DNA from: Symbiodinium natans
Taxonomy: Eukaryota; Sar; Dinophyceae; Suessiales; Symbiodiniaceae
Assembly (NCBI GenBank): GCA_905221605.1
Contig: CAJNDS010000675.1
Coordinates: 35,001-91,819 of the forward strand
Direction of reading: 5' to 3'
Length of the DNA stretch: 56,819 nucleotides
The notes beneath the pieces are model-generated. The model was given only the letters and a program-made list of their open reading frames with translations, was not told the origin of the DNA and searched no databases. Position numbers and translations under genes: made by a program. This document shows positions 38,991 to 47,982 of the stretch, piece after piece (positions within the stretch are counted from its first letter, which is position 1; every line of letters begins with the position of its first letter).

Positions 38991-41900
38991 ATGCCTTCCC
39001 CGAAGCGATGGCTCCAACTTGCCTCGGATGGTGGACAAGATGCCTTAGTTGCAGAAAGCCCCAATGCGGGTATGAATCCCAATAGGGATATGGTTAGCAA
39101 TGCTGAAGCTGAAGGACGTGCTGTTTCTGTACCGCCAAAGCCTGGTGAAAAAAGGAACTGGGATGCGACTGGTGGCATAGATCGTGAAATGGAGGTGACT
39201 GTTTTACGAGTGTTACACAAACACGGGTACCAGCCGTCGTCTTCGACTTCGGGTCGAATGGTAGACCAAGAGTCTCAGACCGATCTGATTGGAGAAGTGC
39301 TACAAGCGACCAGGAGGCCGTTGAACAAGATCAAAAAGGGTCCATCTTCGAGTTCCCAAGGTGGTGGAAGCGGTCACAAACAGAAGGGTGCGGACGGCTT
39401 TGAAGCTGCACCTGCTGCTGAATACGCCATGGGGGAGGAGGAGATCCTACAGATGGAGGCTGAACGGTTGCGACAGCTGTCAGAAGAAGAGGACGAGATG
39501 CGACAGGTTTCTGAAAGGGACGGTTTTCGGAAAGACGAGCATCTGATCCAAGCGTGTGATGGCACAATGTGGGAATTGCACCTCCATGAAGATGGGAGAC
39601 AATATTATTACTGCCTGGATACGCACGAAACCAAGTGGACATTGCCGGTGGTAGGTGAAAAGGTGAAGAGTGACGAGGTGGTTGGGTCTCCTTTGGGCAA
39701 TGAGCTGGAAATGGAGGCGGCACTGGATTCTTCATCCTCTACTCCGAAGACTGAGTCTACGAGGGCATTCCAGGGTAGTGTAAATAGTTTAGGTGAAAAA
39801 GATTTTTCCTCTACTATCAGGGATAGCGGTCCTAGGGCTGATGGTGACGCCCCGACCTCGGGTTCTCCTGATGAGGAAGGGATTCCTGGGAACCAAGCCA
39901 ACATCGCTGGAGCTCAACACCTGGATCGGGAAGAAACAGAAGCGCTTTCTGAGGGTGGGGCAGCGATGGAATTGGTGGATCCAGAAGAGAAAATGCCCAA
40001 TGAGGTGATCGGAACTGTGTCGGCTGCAGAAGAGCGAGTGGTGGATGTGGTACCTGTTGTTCAGGAAGGTGGTCCTGGAGATTCGGAGGATGGAGAGAAA
40101 AAGTTGTGTGTTACGACTGAGGAGGTCTCTTCGTTTGGTGCCAAGAATTCTGCCATTCAAGGGGAAAAAGAAGCTTCTGGAATAGCTGGAGACACGGATG
40201 ATCTGAAAAATGAGGCCTGGAGCGCCAATGATGCGCGGGTTGATGCGCCAGATATTACCTGGAGTGCGAAGGAAGCACGGGTTGAGGTGCATGTGGTGGT
40301 ACGTTCCACGGGCGACTGCAACAATGGGGCGCAGGTCTCCGCAGCAGCTGATGATGGAGGTTCACAGGTGGACGCACTGGTGCAACCTGAAGTTAGCAGC
40401 GAGGAACGAAATGACAAGGGCTACACCGGAGCCAATGAGGCAGCTGTGGTCAATGATGGTGGAAATTCTCCTTTGGAGGCCATGGAACCAAAGGAGCCTG
40501 CGGTGGAAGAAAGCGTGCCTGCCGTGGATGATCGACTCAATTGCCCTGCAGTGGAAGAAGATTTGCCTGCTGCAGAAGGTGAGACAAAGGACTCCAATGA
40601 TGGGTCCACTCCCATGAAGGGAGAAGCGTTGCCGTCTGGAAGTTCACCGGAAGTCGACACCGAGCGAACTACAGCAGATGAGGCAAAGCCGTTGGCGGAG
40701 AAAAAGGGAGGTCCTGAAATCCAGGAGCACAAAAAAGATGAGCTTGTGGGACTCGTGGAGCAGGACGAGCAGTGTGACCCAAAGGTGAAGACAAAGGATG
40801 CGCCAGGAGCCGATGATACAGAGATGGTTTCTGAAGAGCGTGTAAAGAAAGTGCCCCGAGCGGGAGCCTTGGAGTCACCTGGGCCACATTGCTATCAAGA
40901 GGGAGATGAGATCATGGGTCTAGTGCGCTGCATCAATGGGTATGGAGCCTTTTTGGACCATGGGGATATGAATGTATTGATTCCTGCAGAAGGGAACAAT
41001 GCATATCAGTTCAAGTTTGGTGATACTGTCAATGGAACAGTGAAACGAGTGGAAGATGATGGTACCATAATCTTGGACACCTTTCTGGTTTTGGAAGAGG
41101 ACGTGGAGGACTCTTCTTCGACGCTGCGGAAGTGGAAACCCAGCGGCTGGAGTACGTGGTGGACGGATTCATGGTATGCTGGTCAATGGTACCAAGATTC
41201 CAACGGTCAATGGGACTGGAAACAGGAGGAAGAGCAATCCGATGAAGAGCTTGTGGTACAGGAGTTGTCTTCTGAAGAACGAAAAGAAAGGCAACTTTAT
41301 GGAGAAAAGATCTACAAAGCTCTTCTGGAGAATGGAAATGAAGAGGAAGCCTATGTTGGCAAAATTACTGGGATGCTGTTAGGTCGGCCGATGGAAGATT
41401 TACAGGAGTGTGTTGCGGATCAGGCATTCCTCAATGCGGAAGCTCGGCGCGCGTATGGCATCTTGCAAAATGATGGTTGGGAGCCTGATGGTACAGAAAA
41501 CACAGGTTTGGGGGAGTTAACCACCTTTTCCCGAACACAGTACCACAACGCGCTCTTCGAACTGGCACGTAGGAAAAGGAGATTTTCTCGACCAGTTGTG
41601 GGTGATGCGGTGGCAGTGGTGCTGGATCAAGGGGAAGAGGAGTTTTGGAACGCGCTTTGGTTGGACACCAAGCTATTTTTGCAGGAGCTTGATGGTGCAG
41701 TGCAATCCATGAGCAAAAGGGAGAACAAGCCAATGGAAGCCTACATGGATCCTGACCAGTACAAAAAGGCTTACATGACACCAAAGACGGTGTTGTCACC
41801 TGGTTACAGCAAGCTGTGCAGGTTCTTCAATAAGGGAAGGTGTCGCAATGGCGATGGGTGTCCCTATGAGCATCGTCGGTACGGTGAAGGTTGGCCAGAA

Positions 41901-44900
41901 GGGGGGTCAACTGATCCAAAGAATAGCCACGAAGCTGATGATGAGGACGGGAACATCGGTGACCCTCCCACAGAGGAAGGTACAGTGGATGAGGCACAGC
42001 AGGAGCGGGAGGATTTAGCCTTCCGGGCTAAGTACAATGGTGCATCAAAGGGTGAGCCTACGTCGGGTGAGCCAAAAGGTCGTCTGTGTCTGTATTACAA
42101 TCAAGGTGGTTGTAAATATGGGACTACATGCAGGTATCTTCACAACGATGACATAGCATTGGAAGGGACTTGGGAGCCCGGCAAAGCTTGGGACAATGCT
42201 TCCAGGAAGTCACTAAGGGACGCAGGGTTCCACCATTGCTGTTTCGATTATTACCTCAGAGGACGTTGCCGGAAAGGGTTAAATTTCTGCAAGTACTCCC
42301 ATGACGAGATGTCAGAGGAGCGGCTGTCGCTCCTGAAACACTTGGTACAGGTGGCCAATCAGGTCCGGTTTGAAAAAGAGAGAGGATGGGAGCTTACGGA
42401 TAGAAGCACTTTTCAGCCACCTGCGAGTGGGGGAGCTGAATCTTCCTCATCCTCGGCACCAAAAGCGCTGCAAATGACCAATGTGTCACAAAAAGATGGT
42501 GAAAAAGGTATTCTGGATGAAGTAGAAGCTGATGAGCAAAAGAATTCGGTGGCTGCATCCACTAGTACTCAGCTTCACAATCCGGAGGAGCCGATTGAAA
42601 ATTGGATGGCTCGCAACGCACACCTGTGGGTGTATACCCCTCATGTAAGTGAGGTGATGATTACGCTTGGTGTGACCAATGTGTCGGACTTGCAAGAGTT
42701 CATCTTTGTGGAAGATTTGGTTGACAAAGGGATCAACAAAGTGACCGCATGCAAAATTCTGCAATTGGTGGGTGAGGTCCGATATCGACCGGGAGGACCG
42801 GAAAAGGCAGTTCCTTCTGATGCATCTGTACGGGTACAACAATCTTCTGGGAACAAAGGGACTGGAAGAGCGGCGGTGCGAACCCTCACTCAGGTGCGTG
42901 AAGCTGAAGACTCCGGTGCAAAAACTATGCCGAGAGGTTCCTATCGGGAGCTTTTTGATAAGGTCAGGTACCGTGATGGTTGGACGCTTGCGCAGAGGTC
43001 TCCGTTGTGCGTACAGAAGCTGCGGTTGGTGGGAGTTGGAATGCCGCCGGTGAATCCACCAACGAAAAAGTATCGGTCAAGATCAAACCCTGTAAGAAGG
43101 GGAAGGCCCTTGCTGGACAAAAAACAGGTGCGACAGGTGCCACGATCTCGGTCACAACGACGAGTGCAACTGGCGGAAGTGGTGGAAAAACCGAAGCCAC
43201 TGGAGCCGGTGAAACCTCGTGGTGGTTTGTCGTATCCATTCAGCAGAGCGTGGGCAGATGTGGTGGATGATGATGACCAGGCGGAGGCTTTGGTCTCGTA
43301 TGCCGCTTCCTCAAGCGATTCAAGCGAGGAGGAGACCAATGCGGTACAACGCCTGAAGGAACTCTTTTTGCAAGAAAGGGATTCGTGGAGAACTGCGAGT
43401 CGTGGCAATGTTCCACAAAGTGGTTCTTCAGGCTCCAATGATGGGCCGAAAAAATCGGTTCACCTTGGCGAAGGGCGCGACAAAGCGTCGCGGGGGGAGA
43501 CCCGCCAAGAAGTGACTTCACAAGTTTTTTCGCTACCACAACCTTCTCGTCGAGCTGAACGGTCTCAAAAAAGAACAAGGGATGGTTCAGTTATGGTTGG
43601 TTCGCTGGCGGTGGGCTCCACGGATGAGGTTTTACCTGGGCAAGGTGCTGCTGGACAGGTGAATGTCTCTGAAAGCGCTCAAGTTCTTCCTGGGCATGAA
43701 GTGGCTGGACAGGAGACGGCGCCGGAAGGAGCAGTACAGATTTCTGGCGAGGAGACCGACCAAAAAGAAGGAGAAGGCGGGAGCAATGATCTCCGTGGTA
43801 ATGATGCGAAGATGTTGGATGGTGGTCCGGTGAGGAGTGACCTTCAGCAATTGCTGGTGAAAGGCCTTCTGACTCGAATTTATTGGAAGGTTGCAGTTGG
43901 CAAGTTGCCCATGGGGCAAAGAGATTGCCAAAAAGGGTCCAATAAGATGGATCGAAATTTGGTTATTAGCATGTCATCCGAGGGTGCAAGCGAACAGGAT
44001 GAGAACCTGGCACTGGAGGACGATGCTGATCAGTCAATGGGAGACGGTGCAATGGTTATGGTGTATGATCCAGGAACGCTGATCCAGTCGCCAACAACTG
44101 ATTGGGTTATGCGTCGCGGTCTGACCGATCGTACCGTCTGGCCAGCAATGGCGCACCTGGCACAGAGGATATGTGCTGAAATGGTTCAAGTGGATGAAAT
44201 GAATGCCCAGCTAGGGACTGGAACACTCCTTTTTCAAAGGAGAGATCAAGGATATTATACTGACCTGCATCATTCGTTCCATGACAACCCGTGCTTGCCG
44301 GCGGTGGGGAACCCTCTTTCGGTGATGGGTGCCTTGTTGTCTCCTGGTCTGGAAGGGGAATTCAAGAATACGGACAAGTTTGGTACTGCTATGGAGGCAA
44401 TTGCCTATGATTGGAGCCGCAGTCCAGGCATGGAAGTTCATATTGAACTTATGGCGAGGGTAGCCAAAATGGTTCACCCATTCCTGAATCTGGGAGCACA
44501 AGGGTCGGTGATGGTTTCAGAATTTCTCTGGCAGCGCGGGAGGGCTCGGTTGATGGAGTTTCTTCAAGCGGCGACTTGTGCGGACCAATTGGAGGCTCTC
44601 TGGAGAAGGATGGACGACGATGCGGATGAGGAGGTGGATCCTTCGACAGCGATGCTGGAAGTTCTTGGACTAGAGGATGCGGTGCTTGATCAAGGGAACA
44701 ATGAATCCCTTATTCCCGTTGAAGATGCTGGAGGTGAGACAAGCGGTGACACTGGAGGGAAGGGCAAAGCGCCAGAAGTTTCTCCGGAAGAGGAGAAATC
44801 CAGTGGGTCATCCAGACTGGCGGACACAAGGATTTTCTTGTGGTCAGTGTACTCCCGCGTGGCTTCGAATTTCTCTATGCAGGACCGCACTACTGGTAAG

Positions 44901-46724
44901 ATCTTTGACAGCACCAAAGGATATCCTGGTGAAGGACCAAACAATGATGACAATCCTTCCTCTAAGGGGAACTTTCCCTGGATTTCAGAAGACTACCTCG
45001 ACGAAGTGGTGTCAAAAAAGATGGAAAGGTCTTCAGATATGGATGGGTTTGTTCCGGGAAGTGAGGGATCATTGGAAAAGGTAGAGGTGGAGAATGTTAC
45101 TGCCTCTAAAATTCTTATGGCTCTTTGGAAGAAGGGACATAGAGTTGGGTTTAGAAGGTTGCGTCGTTTGAATGCATCTGGATGCAAGGTTGGAGCAATG
45201 AAACGTCCAATCAAAAGGGTGCAGAAGATTGGCGCTAGGAAGGCCTTCATGAAGATGTTCAATGTTTTTGGATCGTCTCAGCATGGCTCAGGAGTTGGCG
45301 GAAAACCGATCATGAAGGTGGTAGGACCAAGGCCAGGTTTTCCAGCTGTACTCCAAGCACCAAATACTGATAGCACGTCGGGTGAAGGGAGCAGTCCCCA
45401 GGTACATGGCAATGTTCATGTAGAGCACAGTCGCCCTATGGACCGGTATGAGGCAGAGCGCTTGGAGAAGAGGAAGAAGGGTTTCTGCTATTGGTTTGGC
45501 AAAGGGAAAGATCGCTGCAAATTTGGTGACGACTGCAAATTCATCCATTCCGAAGATGATGTGGTGCTACATTCATATTGGTGCAAGTACTATGTGGCAG
45601 GGAGAGAATGTTTCGCTGGAAAGGATTGTGAGTTCTCGCATGATGCAACTGGTGTGAGGTGCGTCCAGTTTGCTCGGTCTGGGAAGTGTCGGTTTGGTGA
45701 CAGGTGTGTCTTTGGACATGAGGTTCCGTTGGAAAAACAGAGGCCAAGGTCTCCAAGGACGCCCCCAAGGGATGGTCCAAGGAGAAAGTCTGGTGCAAAT
45801 GGTGGAAAAAAGGAGATCTCTCCTGAACAGTTCGGTGATGATGAGGAGGATTTTATGGTTTATGACGAAGAGACCAAGATGACGGAACTGTTGATGGAGG
45901 CGATTTCATTTCTGTCCAATGGCAAGTCAGATTTGGCTCGAGCAGAGGCGGACCCATTGTTCAAACTCCTGAAGATCACTGGAGATGCTGACTACATGGA
46001 TCAAGTATGGGTTTCGTGGACCACTGAAATGTTGTCAGTGCTGGAACTTCTCGAAGTAGTGAAGTCGTACGATGTTTCGCTCGCGGAGGTGGAAGAATGG
46101 GTCAATGACCTGAGGATATGGTATGAGCGAGCCAATTTGGGAGAAGAAAAGGATCCCAAAAAAGGGAAAAAGAGGTCCCTAGAAGGGGAGTCCAGCAAAG
46201 ATATTCCTGCCGAAAAAGAAGTGGTTGAGACTTCGGAGACGGAGGTTGCCGTTGAGGAGGAGAAGAAAAAGGTAAAAAAGAAGAGGAAAGCTGCAGCTAT
46301 CGAAGATCCTTATACCCTCATGGTTCCAAAGCCGAAGAAGATGCCGGCGGTCATTGAGAAGGGTGGATCATCATCCAATGTGGTGGTTTCTGCAGTGGAA
46401 AAAGCCTCAAAAGCGCGCACAAAGTCAAATGTCGGTGGAAAGACAAAGAAGAAGGAGAAAAGTCAGAGTCCCAAAAAAGAAGAGGTGGTAATGGTGCAAG
46501 ATCCTGAGGAAAAGGATCGTCCATCCGATGCGGAGGCACCAGGGTCTGCCAATGCGAATGAAGAGCTGGATCAATCTTGCCAGGCGATTGAGGATGCGAA
46601 GAGAGAAGGATTGGTATCCTCAATTCAAAGGGGCATACAGGATCCTGTTCTTACAGTTTCGGACCTGGAGTATATTCTGCTGCAACTTCACCTCAAGATT
46701 GCCAACAATCGGAAAAAGAAGTGA
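38991..46724 (+). CDS. Element C giant RNA-binding zinc-finger polyprotein
   Basis: About 2577 residues. The start MPSPKRWLQ is chosen because element A begins at the same codon; an upstream in-frame ATG exists at 38958. In order: WW-type domain (about 190-218), long acidic low-complexity region, S1-type RNA-binding domain (about 632-700), CCCH fingers 1-3 (about 941-963, 1031-1053 and 1081-1104), a SAM-like helical segment (about 1217-1262, LGVTNVSDLQEFIFVEDL), an Arg-rich basic region, a large unassigned globular region (about 1615-2080), CCCH fingers 4-6 (about 2164-2186, 2197-2217 and 2222-2243), a Glu/Lys-rich segment with nuclear-localisation-like Lys clusters (about 2387-2493), and a short helical C-terminus. 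There is no protease, integrase or reverse transcriptase motif. The domains suggest RNA binding, perhaps a gag-like packaging or RNA-processing role. The function is unknown. Confidence 0.88.
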   Translation: MPSPKRWLQLASDGGQDALVAESPNAGMNPNRDMVSNAEAEGRAVSVPPKPGEKRNWDATGGIDREMEVTVLRVLHKHGYQPSSSTSGRMVDQESQTDLIGEVLQATRRPLNKIKKGPSSSSQGGGSGHKQKGADGFEAAPAAEYAMGEEEILQMEAERLRQLSEEEDEMRQVSERDGFRKDEHLIQACDGTMWELHLHEDGRQYYYCLDTHETKWTLPVVGEKVKSDEVVGSPLGNELEMEAALDSSSSTPKTESTRAFQGSVNSLGEKDFSSTIRDSGPRADGDAPTSGSPDEEGIPGNQANIAGAQHLDREETEALSEGGAAMELVDPEEKMPNEVIGTVSAAEERVVDVVPVVQEGGPGDSEDGEKKLCVTTEEVSSFGAKNSAIQGEKEASGIAGDTDDLKNEAWSANDARVDAPDITWSAKEARVEVHVVVRSTGDCNNGAQVSAAADDGGSQVDALVQPEVSSEERNDKGYTGANEAAVVNDGGNSPLEAMEPKEPAVEESVPAVDDRLNCPAVEEDLPAAEGETKDSNDGSTPMKGEALPSGSSPEVDTERTTADEAKPLAEKKGGPEIQEHKKDELVGLVEQDEQCDPKVKTKDAPGADDTEMVSEERVKKVPRAGALESPGPHCYQEGDEIMGLVRCINGYGAFLDHGDMNVLIPAEGNNAYQFKFGDTVNGTVKRVEDDGTIILDTFLVLEEDVEDSSSTLRKWKPSGWSTWWTDSWYAGQWYQDSNGQWDWKQEEEQSDEELVVQELSSEERKERQLYGEKIYKALLENGNEEEAYVGKITGMLLGRPMEDLQECVADQAFLNAEARRAYGILQNDGWEPDGTENTGLGELTTFSRTQYHNALFELARRKRRFSRPVVGDAVAVVLDQGEEEFWNALWLDTKLFLQELDGAVQSMSKRENKPMEAYMDPDQYKKAYMTPKTVLSPGYSKLCRFFNKGRCRNGDGCPYEHRRYGEGWPEGGSTDPKNSHEADDEDGNIGDPPTEEGTVDEAQQEREDLAFRAKYNGASKGEPTSGEPKGRLCLYYNQGGCKYGTTCRYLHNDDIALEGTWEPGKAWDNASRKSLRDAGFHHCCFDYYLRGRCRKGLNFCKYSHDEMSEERLSLLKHLVQVANQVRFEKERGWELTDRSTFQPPASGGAESSSSSAPKALQMTNVSQKDGEKGILDEVEADEQKNSVAASTSTQLHNPEEPIENWMARNAHLWVYTPHVSEVMITLGVTNVSDLQEFIFVEDLVDKGINKVTACKILQLVGEVRYRPGGPEKAVPSDASVRVQQSSGNKGTGRAAVRTLTQVREAEDSGAKTMPRGSYRELFDKVRYRDGWTLAQRSPLCVQKLRLVGVGMPPVNPPTKKYRSRSNPVRRGRPLLDKKQVRQVPRSRSQRRVQLAEVVEKPKPLEPVKPRGGLSYPFSRAWADVVDDDDQAEALVSYAASSSDSSEEETNAVQRLKELFLQERDSWRTASRGNVPQSGSSGSNDGPKKSVHLGEGRDKASRGETRQEVTSQVFSLPQPSRRAERSQKRTRDGSVMVGSLAVGSTDEVLPGQGAAGQVNVSESAQVLPGHEVAGQETAPEGAVQISGEETDQKEGEGGSNDLRGNDAKMLDGGPVRSDLQQLLVKGLLTRIYWKVAVGKLPMGQRDCQKGSNKMDRNLVISMSSEGASEQDENLALEDDADQSMGDGAMVMVYDPGTLIQSPTTDWVMRRGLTDRTVWPAMAHLAQRICAEMVQVDEMNAQLGTGTLLFQRRDQGYYTDLHHSFHDNPCLPAVGNPLSVMGALLSPGLEGEFKNTDKFGTAMEAIAYDWSRSPGMEVHIELMARVAKMVHPFLNLGAQGSVMVSEFLWQRGRARLMEFLQAATCADQLEALWRRMDDDADEEVDPSTAMLEVLGLEDAVLDQGNNESLIPVEDAGGETSGDTGGKGKAPEVSPEEEKSSGSSRLADTRIFLWSVYSRVASNFSMQDRTTGKIFDSTKGYPGEGPNNDDNPSSKGNFPWISEDYLDEVVSKKMERSSDMDGFVPGSEGSLEKVEVENVTASKILMALWKKGHRVGFRRLRRLNASGCKVGAMKRPIKRVQKIGARKAFMKMFNVFGSSQHGSGVGGKPIMKVVGPRPGFPAVLQAPNTDSTSGEGSSPQVHGNVHVEHSRPMDRYEAERLEKRKKGFCYWFGKGKDRCKFGDDCKFIHSEDDVVLHSYWCKYYVAGRECFAGKDCEFSHDATGVRCVQFARSGKCRFGDRCVFGHEVPLEKQRPRSPRTPPRDGPRRKSGANGGKKEISPEQFGDDEEDFMVYDEETKMTELLMEAISFLSNGKSDLARAEADPLFKLLKITGDADYMDQVWVSWTTEMLSVLELLEVVKSYDVSLAEVEEWVNDLRIWYERANLGEEKDPKKGKKRSLEGESSKDIPAEKEVVETSETEVAVEEEKKKVKKKRKAAAIEDPYTLMVPKPKKMPAVIEKGGSSSNVVVSAVEKASKARTKSNVGGKTKKKEKSQSPKKEEVVMVQDPEEKDRPSDAEAPGSANANEELDQSCQAIEDAKREGLVSSIQRGIQDPVLTVSDLEYILLQLHLKIANNRKKK

Positions 46725-47094
46725 TTGGATGGTATGGATGAAGGGATGGTTTTTCTCTTTCTGGAGACAGGTGCGCTGGAACAGCCAATGTGCTGACAAT
46801 GTGGTGGTTACTATTAAGGGTATGGAAATCCCTGATAGTAGGAGTCAGTAGCTTTTCGCGTAGCGAAGACCACGGTTTGTGGTGAAGAAGGCCAAGGAGT
46901 CTTCAGTGATGAGAGGATCAAGGTGAAAAAAGATTCTCTATGGGTAGTAGGTTAGCCAATGTGCTATAATTCCGTCCTGGAAGACGTTAAACCACAATTT
47001 GCATTTCAAGCAGCTGGCTGCTGCCGTAATGGCAGTTTTTGGCCAAAAGATCTGCATCTCCAATGTGTCCTAGGAAATCCTAGGACAGGGGGAG
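46725..47094 (+). other. Element C 3' untranslated region and polypurine tract
   Basis: Holds TTCGCGTAGCGAA (hairpin), CTGCCGTAATGGCAG (hairpin), TCCTAGGA-AA-TCCTAGGA at 47068-47085 and the polypurine tract CAGGGGGAG at 47086-47094. It is well conserved with element A, so these may be cis signals for dimerisation, packaging or plus-strand priming. Confidence 0.7.
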
Positions 47095-47381
47095 TGCGGA
47101 GCTGCAATTGGTATTGTAGAAAAGAGTTAGTGTTGAGAGTTGGAAGGGTTAATGAACCCGGTAATCGTATTTGGCTCAAGATGGGCTTGAACAGAAAGCC
47201 ACAAGTTCAAAAAGAAGTGCCTGGGTTCTTAGGGTTTGGTAAGGGTGTGGATTCCTTCCCCTTTTCCTTCCCCCCTGGGTTGCTCTTATCCGTGTTCTTG
47301 GTTGTTTCTTGGTTCGATCTGGGAAATATAAGTTCAGGGCGATTAGGGGAGTTGATTTCCTTCCTTGGTTGTCCCCCCGTA
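47095..47381 (+). repeat. Element C 3' LTR
   Basis: 287 bp, about one difference from the 5' LTR. It is followed by CCCTA and two more CCCTAAA units. Confidence 0.92.
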
Positions 47382-47494
47382 CCCTAAACCCTAAACAACT
47401 TGTGCTGAGCAGAGGCCACGCCCGAAGGGGGTGCAAACCCGGATGCGGAGTCGCTCTTCGTGAGGTGCAGCAGCCAGGAAGTGGTCCTAGCGTA

Positions 47495-47570
47495 TAGGGT
47501 TTAGGGTTTAGGGTTTAGGGTTTAGGGTTTAGGGTTTAGGGTTTACGGGTAGGGTTTCGGGTTTAGGGGT
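47495..47570 (+). repeat. Telomere-like array (TTTAGGG), about 10 units
   Basis: Clean left part; TTTACGG and TTTCGGG variants at the right. Family M1 copy 7 follows at 47582. Confidence 0.9.
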
Positions 47571-47581
47571 CCTAGCGTAAT

Positions 47582-47701
47582 CTACTACTTGTGAAAGAAC
47601 CCCCCCCCCACTCCAAAGAATGCAAAATATTATTCCTTATAAGGGCAATATAGGTATCAATTAGTATGCTATTTTTTGGGGTTCTTAAGCAAACAGCAGT
47701 A
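47582..47701 (-). repeat. MITE-like element, family M1 copy 7
   Basis: Opposite orientation to the other copies. TTATTCCTTATAAGGGCAAT is the reverse complement of the M1 core, and the right end GGGTTCTTAAGCAAACAGCAG is the canonical terminus. Confidence 0.75.
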
Positions 47702-47822
47702 ATCTGGGTGCCTTGTAGTGCTAGACCCTAAGCCCTAAACTCTCAACCTGTCTCCCTTTCTTCAGAGTTCGGTTCCCTTAAAAAATTCCGTCTTAAGCCT
47801 TTTAAGATCTTTCTTCGTGGGC

Positions 47823-47895
47823 TAGGGTTTAGGGTTTAGGGTTTAGGGTTTAGGGTTTAGGGTTTAGGGTTTAGGGTTTAGGGTTTAGGGTTTAC
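47823..47895 (+). repeat. Telomere-like array (TTTAGGG), 10 units
   Basis: Perfect units, bounded by GGGCTAGGG on the left and TTTACTGGG on the right. Confidence 0.92.
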
Positions 47896-47982
47896 TGGGC
47901 AATCCAGGCACAGAGCTTAGGAATCATGTTCAATCTCAGGGCGCAAGTCGCAGTCACATCTAAAGGTGAAGGTGTCGGGTTA

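Larger units (their letters stand above)
38637..47381 (+). mobile_element. Element C: non-autonomous LTR retrotransposon with intact giant frame
   Basis: An 8.75-kb element with two 287-bp LTRs that differ at about one position (GTGCTC versus GTGTTC), so it is very young. Target duplication CCCTA (38632-38636 and 47382-47386) lies inside a CCCTAAA array. It shares with A the LTR ends, half-tRNA-iMet primer site, coding region, 3' hairpins and polypurine tract. The LTRs of A and C are clearly diverged in the middle, so they are separate subfamilies rather than a recent duplication. No pol domain exists in any frame. A single uninterrupted frame fills nearly the whole interior, which argues that the protein is under selection and needed in some way for propagation. 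Confidence 0.9.

Noticed and set aside
47020-47052. Second spliced-leader-like site in the 3' UTR of element C (CCGTAATGGCAG...TTTTTGGCC)
   Set aside because: Resembles the leader only with several gaps, and the start is not conserved in element A (CCTTAATGG). Probably just part of a conserved hairpin.
10292-47381. A and C as a segmental duplication of one host gene
   Set aside because: Each has its own LTR pair with near-identical LTRs within the element but diverged LTRs between elements, plus separate target duplications. That shows independent insertion events.
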